Origin: Prevotella fusca JCM 17724
GTDB taxonomy: Bacteria; Bacteroidota; Bacteroidia; Bacteroidales; Bacteroidaceae
Length of the DNA stretch: 64,000 nt
Direction: 5' to 3'
Assembly: GCF_001262015.1 (NCBI RefSeq)
Contig: NZ_CP012075.1
Span: forward strand, 1,178,001-1,242,000
Shown: one piece after another, positions 34,938-44,117 of the stretch
Numbering within the stretch: position 1 is the first letter of the stretch
Layout: the number at the start of each line of letters is the position of its first letter
Notes under the pieces: generated by a model
Database searches by the model: none
What the model saw: the letters and a program-made list of their open reading frames with translations, nothing else
What the model was told of the DNA's origin: nothing
Made by a program: the position numbers and the translations under genes

Positions 34938-37900
34938 TTAATATCTACCTCTCTTTTTTCTTTGCTCTTGTATACTTTTTTCATTATCAGATAGTTTATC
35001 TGCTTGTTTATAATCAACATAGAAAGCCGGATTGCATCTGTTTACTAATTTAGAAGAACTTTTGGAAACCATTGATTTGTTTCTTATCTCAAAATGTAAA
35101 TGTGGGCCACATGTTCCTCCTGGTACTCCTGTTATTCCAGACTTCCCTATAATCTGCCCAGCCTCTACAGGCTCTTTTATTTTAACTTTAGCATCTATTT
35201 CACTTAAATGATAATAAACAAGATAGATAGACTTTGAGTTTAAATCAAACTCTGGGCCCTGAGAACATTCTACTTCAGGATACTTAGGCGAATATTGCAT
35301 TCTTCGAGATCTGAATATAGGTATTTCTGCTTCATGAATCTTTATGACCACTGTTATTCCTTGCCCTTTTACATAATTTCCTTTAGCATCACGAGTAACA
35401 ATTCTATCAACGATTCCACCAAGACAAGCATACACATTAGTCCCTTCTAAAGCAAAAAGATCTACTCCCTGATGTCGGTTATTCCTCGCTCCAAACACAG
35501 CATTCGATGGATCATTACGTCCACTCTGAGTCCATATCGTTATCTGTGGATTATCCACAGGTTCGTGCCACTTTCCCTGTTTTGGAGTTTGTTTTGGAGA
35601 TTCCTTAACATTCCACTTACAATTATCCACCATAAAAGCAACAGAAGTCCTATTAGTAAAGGCTTCCTGTTTCTCTTCGTAGTTCGATTTACCTGTATCT
35701 TTGTTTGTTTCTTTCATTCCAACAATTGTAGAAATACCTGTTGTGTTTTTATTCCCATTGCAGAGTCTGTACATATCTGCGTTTTTCCATTTGAAAAAAG
35801 CCATGGAAGCAACCACTGCAAGTTCAAAATTTTTGCCAACTTGATCAGATTTCTCTATACTGCTTGTAATATCGCAAGAATAACCTATATCATGCAATAT
35901 CTTCTCAATTGCAGTATAGCAACCTCTACCAGTTAATTGTATTAATCCTCTACCTCTGAAGTGCCATCCGTCATTTGGATATTTGTTTCCCAGTTCTTTT
36001 CCCTTGTTGAACTCATAAGAATATGCATAGTTTGCTATCTTTATCTGATTTTCTTTTGAAACAGCATTCGCTTTGGTTGATTTCTTTTCCGCACGTCCCC
36101 ATTTTCTTGCATAAATTCTTCCTTCATCAGTTCTGAAGGCTGACAATTTGGTTGGTATGATTTCCCAATAGTAATTAAAGGACTCTCCCTCCTTTACGTC
36201 AAGTCTCCCTCCTGTTTCTTTATAGGCTTGAGCAAAAAAATGTGCCTTAATCCAACATGTATCCATCCTCAACTCTTTCATATACTGAGTATAAATTCTT
36301 GCAACAGTTGATAATTTTTCAGGTGACACTCCTTTAAAAATCTTTTGTAGCCTTGGAAGCATATCCGTCCATTCTTCTCGACAACGTGGACATCCACCCT
36401 TTTCTGGTTCTGTGCGATTAACATTCGCCTTGCTGGGCTCTGCCTTTGGCGTGGGAATATGCCGCTTGACAGAGAAGAGGACTTCTTTCCCTTTAAGTAT
36501 GTATTGTTTGGTTTCTTTTGAGGTCTGTCTATTTCTATTAATTACATTTCCGTTGGAAGATTGACTACTACTGAAAATCCACGAAACAACAACTTTGTAG
36601 GCTGTACCTTCCTTGTATGGAGGCGCTGCCAACGTTAAAGAGAATTTATAGATACCCGTACTATTGACAGGGCAACTGATACTATATACAGGTGATGGCT
36701 TGGGACTTTTCTCTTCTTGGTTGCCTGTTTCGTGCTTATATACATCCAGACGTATCTTGCCGGTTTCCATATTGGCGGTAGAAATACGCACGTATACCGT
36801 ACTCCCGCTGTCAGCAATACCACCCTGCAGTTTTTCTTTGCAATCAGAATCTTTATAAATGACCAGGCTGCGGAACTCTATTTTGTCATTGAACAGGATA
36901 GGGTGCTGTGAAGCCTTTGTAAGGTTTTCTATCCAATGACGAGAACTCAGTTCCAGATGTATCCTTATTTTCTGCCCATTGCTGAAACGCTTACGGTCTT
37001 CTATTATCTTCTTTAACTGGTCGCCTGAAAGGGAAAGGGCTATCTTTACTTTCCCTGCAGCAGGCAAGGTCATTGGAGTAAGGGCGGATAGATAAGTTTT
37101 TCCTTCATATCCATTATAGTAAAAGCGGCAATTGACTGTTATACCTTTACAGCCAGGTAAAGATACATGTGCAAACACTTTATTACGCAACCCTATGTAA
37201 GTAACAGGCTTCCCGTTCTCGTCCTTCCATTCCAGACTTTTGAACTTGGGGTGGGATACGGCTATCCTGACCACACCTTTGCCTTTGGGTGAGCCTGGTT
37301 TATGAACATAAGCATATACAGAGTACGTGCCTTCTTTGGTAAAATAGGTACGTGCTGGAGCTTCTGTCAATCCTTTTGCAATCACACGATTGCCATGACA
37401 GACGTCCCACTTGACACCAGTCCCCCGCATACTTCCTGCCGTAAGTGACGTAGTGAACAGGAGTTCCTCTTGGTCGTAGGGGGTTATGGTTATCTCTCTC
37501 TTTCCATTGACAAGAACATTGTTTACCTGCACTGCTGCTGGTACACGTTTATTCTGATTCTTCTCGTCCTCCTGTGGCAAATGCTTCCAGTCTTCTTCTG
37601 TAAAGACTGGACTCTTATGTGCCGTACTGTTTGCCTTACGTGGTGAAGCAGAAGGTTTTACTACAACCTGTTGACCAGATGTCTGGATATTGATTCTGCC
37701 CCCTCCAGCCCTACAGGTACCAGAACTCTTGACAGTCAAAGGATACATCTTACCCTTTATGGCAATCTTGTTATAAGTGTTACTCCAAACGATATTCGGA
37801 GAACAAGGACCATTATTCTTTGCCGCACAACTTCCAAAGTTCAAGGACTTGATATCTTTGTCCTGATCTGTGGCAACAAGTTTTCTTGCGCCATTACAGT

Positions 37901-38045
37901 AGACTTTTTGCTGGCTGGTAACCCGGAAAGTTCCTGGCTTGGAACCTTTGTCACATGTGCAAATTGCACTGTTCGCAACGATTTCCTCACTTCTCCCAGT
38001 CTGTTTACGATTACGGTCCGCTGATGTATTTTTGCCTGTTTCCAT
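34938..38045 (-). CDS. T6SS effector: DUF4280 PAAR-like, GH19-like and M23 peptidase domains
   Basis: This 1035-aa protein is probably loaded on the VgrG spike and aimed at peptidoglycan. Residues about 24-130 are a DUF4280 PAAR-like domain (ICTCDKGSKPGTF, LNFGSC, GPCSP, PLTVKSSGTC, GQQVVVKP). Residues about 185-540 look like three or four Ig-like beta-domains. Residues about 560-800 resemble GH19/lysozyme-like enzymes, with the catalytic Glu in AQAYKETGG (near 610) and GWHFRGRGLIQLTGRG (near 697). Residues about 850-1000 are an M23 endopeptidase with HQGVD (near 858) and GPHLHFEI (HLH near 982); both zinc-ligand motifs are present. The two enzymatic domains would cut glycan and peptide bonds. 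It has no signal peptide, as usual for T6SS cargo. Confidence 0.85.
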   Translation of the reverse strand: METGKNTSADRNRKQTGRSEEIVANSAICTCDKGSKPGTFRVTSQQKVYCNGARKLVATDQDKDIKSLNFGSCAAKNNGPCSPNIVWSNTYNKIAIKGKMYPLTVKSSGTCRAGGGRINIQTSGQQVVVKPSASPRKANSTAHKSPVFTEEDWKHLPQEDEKNQNKRVPAAVQVNNVLVNGKREITITPYDQEELLFTTSLTAGSMRGTGVKWDVCHGNRVIAKGLTEAPARTYFTKEGTYSVYAYVHKPGSPKGKGVVRIAVSHPKFKSLEWKDENGKPVTYIGLRNKVFAHVSLPGCKGITVNCRFYYNGYEGKTYLSALTPMTLPAAGKVKIALSLSGDQLKKIIEDRKRFSNGQKIRIHLELSSRHWIENLTKASQHPILFNDKIEFRSLVIYKDSDCKEKLQGGIADSGSTVYVRISTANMETGKIRLDVYKHETGNQEEKSPKPSPVYSISCPVNSTGIYKFSLTLAAPPYKEGTAYKVVVSWIFSSSQSSNGNVINRNRQTSKETKQYILKGKEVLFSVKRHIPTPKAEPSKANVNRTEPEKGGCPRCREEWTDMLPRLQKIFKGVSPEKLSTVARIYTQYMKELRMDTCWIKAHFFAQAYKETGGRLDVKEGESFNYYWEIIPTKLSAFRTDEGRIYARKWGRAEKKSTKANAVSKENQIKIANYAYSYEFNKGKELGNKYPNDGWHFRGRGLIQLTGRGCYTAIEKILHDIGYSCDITSSIEKSDQVGKNFELAVVASMAFFKWKNADMYRLCNGNKNTTGISTIVGMKETNKDTGKSNYEEKQEAFTNRTSVAFMVDNCKWNVKESPKQTPKQGKWHEPVDNPQITIWTQSGRNDPSNAVFGARNNRHQGVDLFALEGTNVYACLGGIVDRIVTRDAKGNYVKGQGITVVIKIHEAEIPIFRSRRMQYSPKYPEVECSQGPEFDLNSKSIYLVYYHLSEIDAKVKIKEPVEAGQIIGKSGITGVPGGTCGPHLHFEIRNKSMVSKSSSKLVNRCNPAFYVDYKQADKLSDNEKSIQEQRKKRGRY

Positions 38046-38051
38046 TCTTCT

Positions 38052-38843
38052 TTATTGAAAAGTTAGACTTATCTCAATATCCTTAAGTATCTGCTCCCGT
38101 CCTTTAATAGTGTAAAGACTATGTATGGACTGGGGAATTTCTGTAATCCCAGTAGTCTTTACAATACAATGTTGTTCTATAGAAATTATATTTTCTGGCT
38201 GAGCCTCATTAAGGAGGGAAATCTTGTCGAGCTGGACTTCGTTCTTTTTCAAGTCAGCATTCCCGTCAATGTGTAGCAACATTCCTTCTTCATTGTCCTC
38301 AATGGAACATTCCTGTGAGAACAAAAGCGGTACTCCCAAGGCTGTTTCTTCATGCTCTCTGTATCCTTTCCCTTTTGTGAACTCTATGCCTGACCAGTCA
38401 GCTTCCATCCACTCTGAAAATACGTAATATCTTTTCATCATATTAAGCAGAAGTCCCTTGTTATGAACCCTATCTGTCAACAATTGTAATTCCTTTTCAA
38501 CCCATCCTCCTTCATAATTGGCACGCAAGAGAGAGAGACGGTCATCCCATCGCTTACAGAGTTCGTCATGGTCTGAAATCCCAATACATTTCCCCCTGCT
38601 GTCCAGTTCCATACATATCGGATTAAGAGTAGACTCTATGTCATGCACAAATGCTGCTGTGGCATCATCTTCATCCGCAATGGCATGTAGATGTACTACT
38701 GCTTTTACTTTGCTGTCTTTAGAAAGAGGAGCAAACTCTATAGAAGCCTCACATTTCGTTTCACTCACCCCGTCTGGCATGACTTCTGTTCTGACTCCAT
38801 GAACCCTGCATGACCCTGTCGGTGCTTTAAAAAGAATATACAT
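38052..38843 (-). CDS. Hypothetical T6SS cargo-linked protein
   Basis: This 263-aa cytosolic protein is one I do not recognise. It has a beta-rich start (MYILFKAPTGSCRVHGVRTEV), an acidic middle (HAIADEDDATAAF), a Trp-rich helical part (WVEKELQLLTDRV, WMEADWSGIEF) and beta-strands at the end. It is placed 3 nt after vgrG and 6 nt before the effector, so it may be an adaptor or chaperone that loads the effector on VgrG. The role is from position only. Confidence 0.5.
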   Translation of the reverse strand: MYILFKAPTGSCRVHGVRTEVMPDGVSETKCEASIEFAPLSKDSKVKAVVHLHAIADEDDATAAFVHDIESTLNPICMELDSRGKCIGISDHDELCKRWDDRLSLLRANYEGGWVEKELQLLTDRVHNKGLLLNMMKRYYVFSEWMEADWSGIEFTKGKGYREHEETALGVPLLFSQECSIEDNEEGMLLHIDGNADLKKNEVQLDKISLLNEAQPENIISIEQHCIVKTTGITEIPQSIHSLYTIKGREQILKDIEISLTFQ

Positions 38844-38846
38844 CGT

Positions 38847-40697
38847 TTAGAATAAGTTTACTTTTTCAGAACTTTGGATATTAACCTTCTTTGGAGAAGA
38901 AAGGTCGAGGTCCTCCATCGTACTGTCAATGTTGATTTTCTCTGCCGTCTCCGATATAGTAGAAGCCTGGAGATTATGTTCTTCTGTGACCTGAACGTTG
39001 GCTTCATTGGCAGATAGGACATAACTGTCTGCTGCTATCTCTGTGAGGGATTCGCCAGCCTGTATTGATGTACTTTCCCCAGAGACACTGGTAATATCCT
39101 GCTCCGCATTCATATTGATGGATTCCTCCGCAAGAATGTTGGCATTTTTGCAGTTTACCGTAAAAGTTTCTCCTGCATTGATGGTAACATTCCGCTTTGC
39201 ATTGATGACGATGTCATTACCTACAGAGTCAATATGAATGGAGTTACCCAGTATATCCTTGATGGTGATTCCAAGCGATGAAAAAGCGTCATCCAGTTCG
39301 ATAGTATGCCCTGTACGGGTTGTCAGACTTTTTCTGTGATTACCTTCAAAACCGCCCTTTCCAGTGAAACCGTTGAAGAGGCTGCCCATGACATAGGGAC
39401 GGGAGGGATCGCCGTGGCGGAAGCCGACGAGGACATGGTCGCCTACCTCGGGGATGAATACGAAGCCGCGGTTGCTCTTCACGTCACCGCTCCTGCCTGC
39501 GTCAGGGGTCATCACCCGGATCCAGTTCGTGTTCATGTCGTCAGCCTGCCAGTTCATCCGCACCTGGATGCGCCCGCTGCCCTTAGGGTCGTCGTTCCTC
39601 GTCACCGTAGCCATCTGCGTCTCGGCGTGGGGGATGCGTACATCGGGCACGGGAATCACCTCAAGGGCGGAGGGGAGTGCCTTGAAACGGTTGCGGTAGT
39701 AGCCGTCCTCACCCATCTCGTGCACGATCTCGGTGATGATGAACTCGCCCAGCGTCCTGCGGGAGAGGGACCTGAAGGACTGGTAGAAGGAGCTGTCTAT
39801 CTTGACGACGCTGCCCACGCACAGACCCGGCACACGGCTCTCGGCGGTGACGTAGTGGCTCTCCGCCGTCTCGGCCGACTGCTTGCGGCGCATGTAGTCC
39901 ACCAGCTCCGGACCGGAGTTGACACGCTGCTCGGCATACTGGCATGCCGGGACGCTGAACAGCTTCATCGAGGCTGCCACCGCCTTGCGGGCAAGGAGGT
40001 CCTGGCCGGCCGTCTCCGACGGGCTCGCCTCGTTCATCTGCTGGTCGGACGAGGAGTGGTAGCTGTAGGCCTTCTTGGGACGGGCAAGCGTCTGGATGCC
40101 GATGTCAAGCGACGAGAGGGTGGTGCCGAACTCAAGGCAGACCGAGTCGGGAAGTGTCTTGGGACGCCCGAAGACGAGGGATGTGCCGTCATAGTAGAGC
40201 CATTCCTTGTACTGTGCGGCAAGGCGGCGGATGAAACCGAACTGGGACTCGCCGTACTGGCAGAGATAGTCAGGCGTGCCGCCGTAGGCGGCATTGACCT
40301 TTGCCCCGACCCCTGCGGCATCACAGAGCTGGCTGACGATCTCTCCGATCTTCTTCCCTGTCCATGAGAAGTTTCCGGGGGCGGTCTCCAGGCGGTAGGT
40401 GGCGGAGTAGCCGGACACGATGAGATGCCCGAACTCGCTGTCCTCACGGTGCATGTGTACGTTCGTCACCACGCCCAGGAAGGAGGTGCTGCCGTCGGTG
40501 CGGACGGTCAGGGGCTCGCCGAGCCAGTCGGAGCTGCCGCCCATGTCATGTGAGAAGCGGCTGCTGCCGGTCTCGAGGTCGAGGACCAGCTCGAAGTAAT
40601 GATGGTCGCCTATGCGCTGTTCCAGGCGGAAGGACTTGAATGTGGGGATTGCAGTGTCACCGATGGTCACGGTGAAGCGTATGTCGGGAAATGCCAT
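38847..40697 (-). CDS. vgrG: T6SS spike protein VgrG (copy 1)
   Basis: This 616-aa protein has the gp27-like barrels (about 1-370; HHYFELVLDLETGSS, YLCQYGESQFGFIRRLAAQYKEWLYYDG), the gp5 OB-fold (about 375-460; RIQVRMNW, WIRVMTPDAG, FIPEVGDHVLVGFRHGDPSRPYVMGSL) and a triple-stranded beta-helix spike (about 465-616). There is no extra enzymatic tail. The first 1.35 kb of the gene is GC-rich and nearly identical to vgrG copy 2, while the spike end is AT-rich and different. Confidence 0.9.
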   Translation of the reverse strand: MAFPDIRFTVTIGDTAIPTFKSFRLEQRIGDHHYFELVLDLETGSSRFSHDMGGSSDWLGEPLTVRTDGSTSFLGVVTNVHMHREDSEFGHLIVSGYSATYRLETAPGNFSWTGKKIGEIVSQLCDAAGVGAKVNAAYGGTPDYLCQYGESQFGFIRRLAAQYKEWLYYDGTSLVFGRPKTLPDSVCLEFGTTLSSLDIGIQTLARPKKAYSYHSSSDQQMNEASPSETAGQDLLARKAVAASMKLFSVPACQYAEQRVNSGPELVDYMRRKQSAETAESHYVTAESRVPGLCVGSVVKIDSSFYQSFRSLSRRTLGEFIITEIVHEMGEDGYYRNRFKALPSALEVIPVPDVRIPHAETQMATVTRNDDPKGSGRIQVRMNWQADDMNTNWIRVMTPDAGRSGDVKSNRGFVFIPEVGDHVLVGFRHGDPSRPYVMGSLFNGFTGKGGFEGNHRKSLTTRTGHTIELDDAFSSLGITIKDILGNSIHIDSVGNDIVINAKRNVTINAGETFTVNCKNANILAEESINMNAEQDITSVSGESTSIQAGESLTEIAADSYVLSANEANVQVTEEHNLQASTISETAEKINIDSTMEDLDLSSPKKVNIQSSEKVNLF

Positions 40698-40827
40698 GTC
40701 GTATCGTTTTTACTGTGGTGATGTCTGTCGGGAAAGGGATGATCATAAGGAAAGGGGTGTAGGCATAAGGCAGGAGGGCATGCCGGGAGACCTGCTCCCT
40801 GACATGCCCTCCCCGCCGTCCGTAGGC

Positions 40828-41226
40828 TTATGTGCGTGGCCAGCGGTTGTCAAGCTCCGCATTGCCCACCGTGATGGTCTCCGCAGAGAAGGTCATCGCG
40901 ATGGTCATCGGAGTCTCGTTCTCAACGTTCAGCGTCTCCTTGTAGTGGACGATGTACGCATTCTTGAAGCAGATCTCCTTCATCTTCGCGTCCTCCTCGG
41001 TCTTCTTGTAGACGATCTTGCCCTCGACGGCCTTGAACTGGCTGTTGAGCATGGCCTCGATGGCCGTAGTGTCGTCCGTTGACTCTACCGTCACGCTTAC
41101 GCGGCCGCCCGAGATGCTTGATGAAGGCTTGCCCTTGCTGTCAGTGTTGCGGCTGAACTCGTAGTTGGAATAGAGTACGTCATACTCCTTGCCACCTAAT
41201 TCCAATGTTGCTCTGAATGAACCCAT
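40828..41226 (-). CDS. hcp: T6SS tube protein Hcp (TssD, copy 1)
   Basis: This 132-aa subunit forms the inner tube that is expelled on sheath contraction. It has the Bacteroidota Hcp pattern: MGSFRATLELGGKEYDVL, FSRNTDSKGKPSS, GGRVSVTVESTDD, and a C-terminal ETPMTIAMTFSAETI followed by WPRT. It is the first gene of an operon reading hcp, vgrG, unknown, effector, lipoprotein. A 130-bp gap precedes vgrG. Confidence 0.9.
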   Translation of the reverse strand: MGSFRATLELGGKEYDVLYSNYEFSRNTDSKGKPSSSISGGRVSVTVESTDDTTAIEAMLNSQFKAVEGKIVYKKTEEDAKMKEICFKNAYIVHYKETLNVENETPMTIAMTFSAETITVGNAELDNRWPRT

Positions 41227-41436
41227 AATTGAAAAATTTTAAGTTGTTAGTAAATAATGATCAAAGAGGCAACTCTGCATCATCCTGCAAGGGACAAAAA
41301 AGAGAAAACCTCAAACAACTTCCTGAAGTCTCCTCTGTGCGGCTGTGAACAGTCTTGCTCTGAAAGAAGAGGAAGAATTGCAATCTGTTGTATAATGAAA
41401 TATTGTTTCCTACAATATATACGCAAATATATACTG

Positions 41437-41468
41437 CAAATATAGAAAGATAACCCCGTACATGCAAG
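41437..41468 (-). promoter_or_regulatory. Promoter of the hcp-vgrG-effector operon
   Basis: On the minus strand a TATATTTG -7 box (complement of 41437-41444) lies 20 nt after CTTG (complement of 41465-41468). A second TATATTTG is at 41424-41431. The leader to the hcp ATG is about 200 nt. Confidence 0.55.
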
Positions 41469-41697
41469 TTTCTCATCCGTATTTTATCCACCTTTAACAT
41501 TCCTTGTCAGGTTTTCGTTATTGCTGCCCGATAAGATAGAAACAGCATACGCTCCAAGGCGGAATCACTTTCAGTCCAGCCCAGTTCATCAGGACCTGGA
41601 TGGTTTGGGCTTGAACTGACAACTGACAGGCATCTGACAAACACTTGTTCTCAACTATTACTGTCCGACAACACTACACCTGGCAGGCAGCAATACT

Positions 41698-42293
41698 GGT
41701 TCATCCGTTAAATGCGTGGACATTTTTCGTATAGCTGTAACGGAAGAAGCGAAGTTATGCGTTAAACAAAAAGACAGTCAAGACCGTCTTGGCAGTTTAT
41801 TTTATTCATACTCCGACACAGAAAACCTTTTCATGTCAATACTTTGAAACAGCAGACAATGGATTGAAAAATCATGACATAATTTCGGGTAAAATACCTG
41901 CAGATAAAGGCAAAAACACGTGTAAAAAGCAAGTCTGCAACTAACAGTAAATCAATCAGTTATAAGGTCGTGCAAGAAAAGGTGCTTAATTGGACTTCAA
42001 AAGGGCGTCAGTTAGACCTCAAAAGGGCATCTATTGCAAGTCAATTGGGCGTCTTTTCAAAGCCAAAAGACCATGTATTGGTTTTGAGTTGCATGAAAAT
42101 AGTTTACAAACGTTGGTTGATATGGGAATAAGTTGTTTGTAGAAGATGGAAAGACATAGCATCTGTTTGCTTTTCCTGCATTTTATCTTGTGCATTATCC
42201 TCCTTTGTGAGACCGTCCGACCTTGGACAGTCATACCATACAGGTGTATAAGCCTTTGTTCTGTTTCCAATCTACGCATTTAACGGAAGAACC
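41698..42293 (+). mobile_element. MITE-like element, copy C (intact)
   Basis: The 596-bp element runs from GGTTCATCCGTTAAATGCG to the inverse of GGTTCTTCCGTTAAATGCG. A second internal inverted stretch (TAACGGAAGAA) follows the left end. The interior holds a CAAGACCGTCTTGG hairpin, AAAAACACGTGTAAAAA and the 22-bp array. No ORF is shared with other copies. It fills most of the gap between the hcp promoter and the gene at 42505. I see no clear target-site duplication. Confidence 0.7.
41986..42073 (+). repeat. Four-unit 22-bp repeat array (copy C)
   Basis: Units are 41986-42007, 42008-42029, 42030-42051 and 42052-42073. The first two share the GGACTTCAAAAGGGCG / AGACCTCAAAAGGGCA pattern; the last two are more diverged. 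A GTGCAAGAAAAGGTGC flank precedes. Confidence 0.8.
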
Positions 42294-42504
42294 CTAATTA
42301 TCATGTAAGGATTCTTAGGCAACAGGGTGTAAGTCATGCAAGCAGGCTCGTCATGAAGTAAGCTGCCGACCTGCGGCGTGCATGTTCAGTCTGACATACA
42401 TTCAACCTGTCATCCACGGGTTGAATACCCAGTTGCTTATGGCACATTATGATTTCCGTTAGACGTTACGAGAATCCTCTCCTGTGCGTCTTAAATCAAC
42501 TTTC

Positions 42505-42882
42505 TTAAACCTGCTCCACGTTATTTACATTTCCCTGCATATAATGTTCTTTAATGTCAATATCAGCAGACTGTACACAACGCTCTTTCAGTTCTTGCGG
42601 TAAATCCTCATGCAGGCAGATAGCTATCTTGCAGCCTTTGTCTCCTTTCTCGAAAATAAGCTGCATGAGGTCATCGTCCAGCTTCTCGTTCTCAGCAATT
42701 TCAGACATTATACTATAGGCTAAATCATTTGGTAAATAACTTGTCAAGGCTCTGACAACAGTCTTAGTCTCTGATTGTTTTATATCCAGCTGCAGGGTTA
42801 TGTTCTCCGTGCTGTCCCAAATGTTACTCAGCCTTTTGAAATCATGTAGAATATTGGTTTTGTTTATGTTCAGTACCTTCAT
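42505..42882 (-). CDS. Small hypothetical protein downstream of mnmA
   Basis: From the ATG at 42882 the product has 125 aa (MKVLNINKTNILHDF). The longer frame to 43002 is basic and repeat-like and was not used. The protein is acidic with a helix-rich second half (LAYSIMSEIAENEKLDDDLMQLIF), with no signal peptide. I do not recognise it; a small immunity protein is possible. It follows mnmA by 129 bp on the same strand. Confidence 0.45.
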   Translation of the reverse strand: MKVLNINKTNILHDFKRLSNIWDSTENITLQLDIKQSETKTVVRALTSYLPNDLAYSIMSEIAENEKLDDDLMQLIFEKGDKGCKIAICLHEDLPQELKERCVQSADIDIKEHYMQGNVNNVEQV

Positions 42883-43011
42883 AGCTTTCTTATTCTCTCC
42901 GTCACCTCTATTCTGATAACCTCTGTTTTCTCCGTGTAAGCTATGTCCTCCGTGCCTCTGCCTCTGTGTGAAACAGCCACACGCAATCTTTTCCTCCGTC
43001 ACCTCGGGAAA

Positions 43012-44094
43012 TCACAGTGTGATTTCTCCCGACCCATAGCAGCGGTGGTGTTGCTCGTCATAGATGACGCAGAACTGACCGGGGGCTACACCGTGTATGC
43101 TTTCGGCAGAATGGATGATGCACCTTCCGTCCGACAACTGTTCGACGGTTGCCGGATGATACTCGGGGGTGTGACGAATCTTGAAGGTAATCTTCTCGGG
43201 CAGTGCTGTGATGCCTTCAGTGAGGAAGTGGAAGTCGTGCAGCGGAAAATATCTCTTGTAGGCAGTAGCTGGGTCATAGCCATGACTTACATACAGGATA
43301 TTTTTAGTTACATCTTTCTTTATGACGAACCATGGACCACCGCCAAGACCGAGTCCCTTGCGCTGCCCGATGGTATGGAACCACAGTCCCTTGTGTTCGC
43401 CGATTTTCTTTCCCGTCTCCAGTTCGATGACGTCACCCACCTGTTCGCCGAGGTAGCGGCGTACATACTCGTTATAGTCGATATTTCCAAGGAAGCAGAT
43501 GCCCTGCGAATCCTTGCGGCGTGCATTGATGAGATGCTCGCGTTCGGCAATCTCACGCACCTCGTTCTTCGCATAGTGCCCGATGGGGAAGATGGCTTTC
43601 TTCAGCTGCCATGCGTGAATCTGTGCGAGGAAGTCGGTCTGGTCCTTCACCGGATCAGGGCTCGTGGTGAGCCACTTCCGTCCGTCAATCCATTCCGTCT
43701 GTGCATAATGCCCCGTTGCGATGAGGTCATAGTCGTGTCCCATCTTCTCGTCAAAGGCGCCGAACTTGATAAGCCTGTTGCACATCACATCCGGGTTTGG
43801 CGTGAACCCAGCCTTGACCTTCTCCATCGTGTAGCGTGTCACCTGTTCCCAATACTCCTTATGACAGTCGATGACCTGCAGCCTGCAGCCGTAACGACGT
43901 GCCACGACCGTTGCCATCTCAAGGTCTTCCTCCGAGTTGCAGTCCCAGTCCTCCTTCTCTTCGGGACCGATTTTGATGTAGAAGCAGTCGGGATGCAGTC
44001 CTAACTGTGCAAATTCATATACCACGACCGAACTGTCAACACCTCCTGAAAGGAGTACCGCTATGCGCTTTCCTTCGAGTTCCTGAATATCCAT
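43012..44094 (-). CDS. mnmA: tRNA-specific 2-thiouridylase MnmA
   Basis: This 360-aa enzyme introduces the 2-thio group at U34 of tRNAs for Lys, Glu and Gln. The PP-loop motif LLSGGVDSS (about 14-22) binds ATP. The catalytic Cys of the first pair lies in NPDVMCNRLIKF, and the second is in KDSQGICFLGNI. The TGHYAQ and TIGQRKGLGLGGGPWFV segments are typical. The length is normal. It is 23 nt downstream of the YitT-family gene. Confidence 0.92.
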   Translation of the reverse strand: MDIQELEGKRIAVLLSGGVDSSVVVYEFAQLGLHPDCFYIKIGPEEKEDWDCNSEEDLEMATVVARRYGCRLQVIDCHKEYWEQVTRYTMEKVKAGFTPNPDVMCNRLIKFGAFDEKMGHDYDLIATGHYAQTEWIDGRKWLTTSPDPVKDQTDFLAQIHAWQLKKAIFPIGHYAKNEVREIAEREHLINARRKDSQGICFLGNIDYNEYVRRYLGEQVGDVIELETGKKIGEHKGLWFHTIGQRKGLGLGGGPWFVIKKDVTKNILYVSHGYDPATAYKRYFPLHDFHFLTEGITALPEKITFKIRHTPEYHPATVEQLSDGRCIIHSAESIHGVAPGQFCVIYDEQHHRCYGSGEITL

Positions 44095-44117
44095 CTTTCC
44101 AGTCTTTCCTTTTCTTT

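Noticed and set aside
39306..40367. Long plus-strand open frame opposite vgrG
   Set aside because: It is a shadow of the GC-rich vgrG gene; the same frame appears opposite vgrG copy 2 (62445-63248) and has no promoter or family signal.
41570..41615. Possible vgrG fragment (CCAGTTCATC then ACCTGGATG)
   Set aside because: The match to the vgrG OB-fold region is only about 20-25 bp with interruptions and could be chance.
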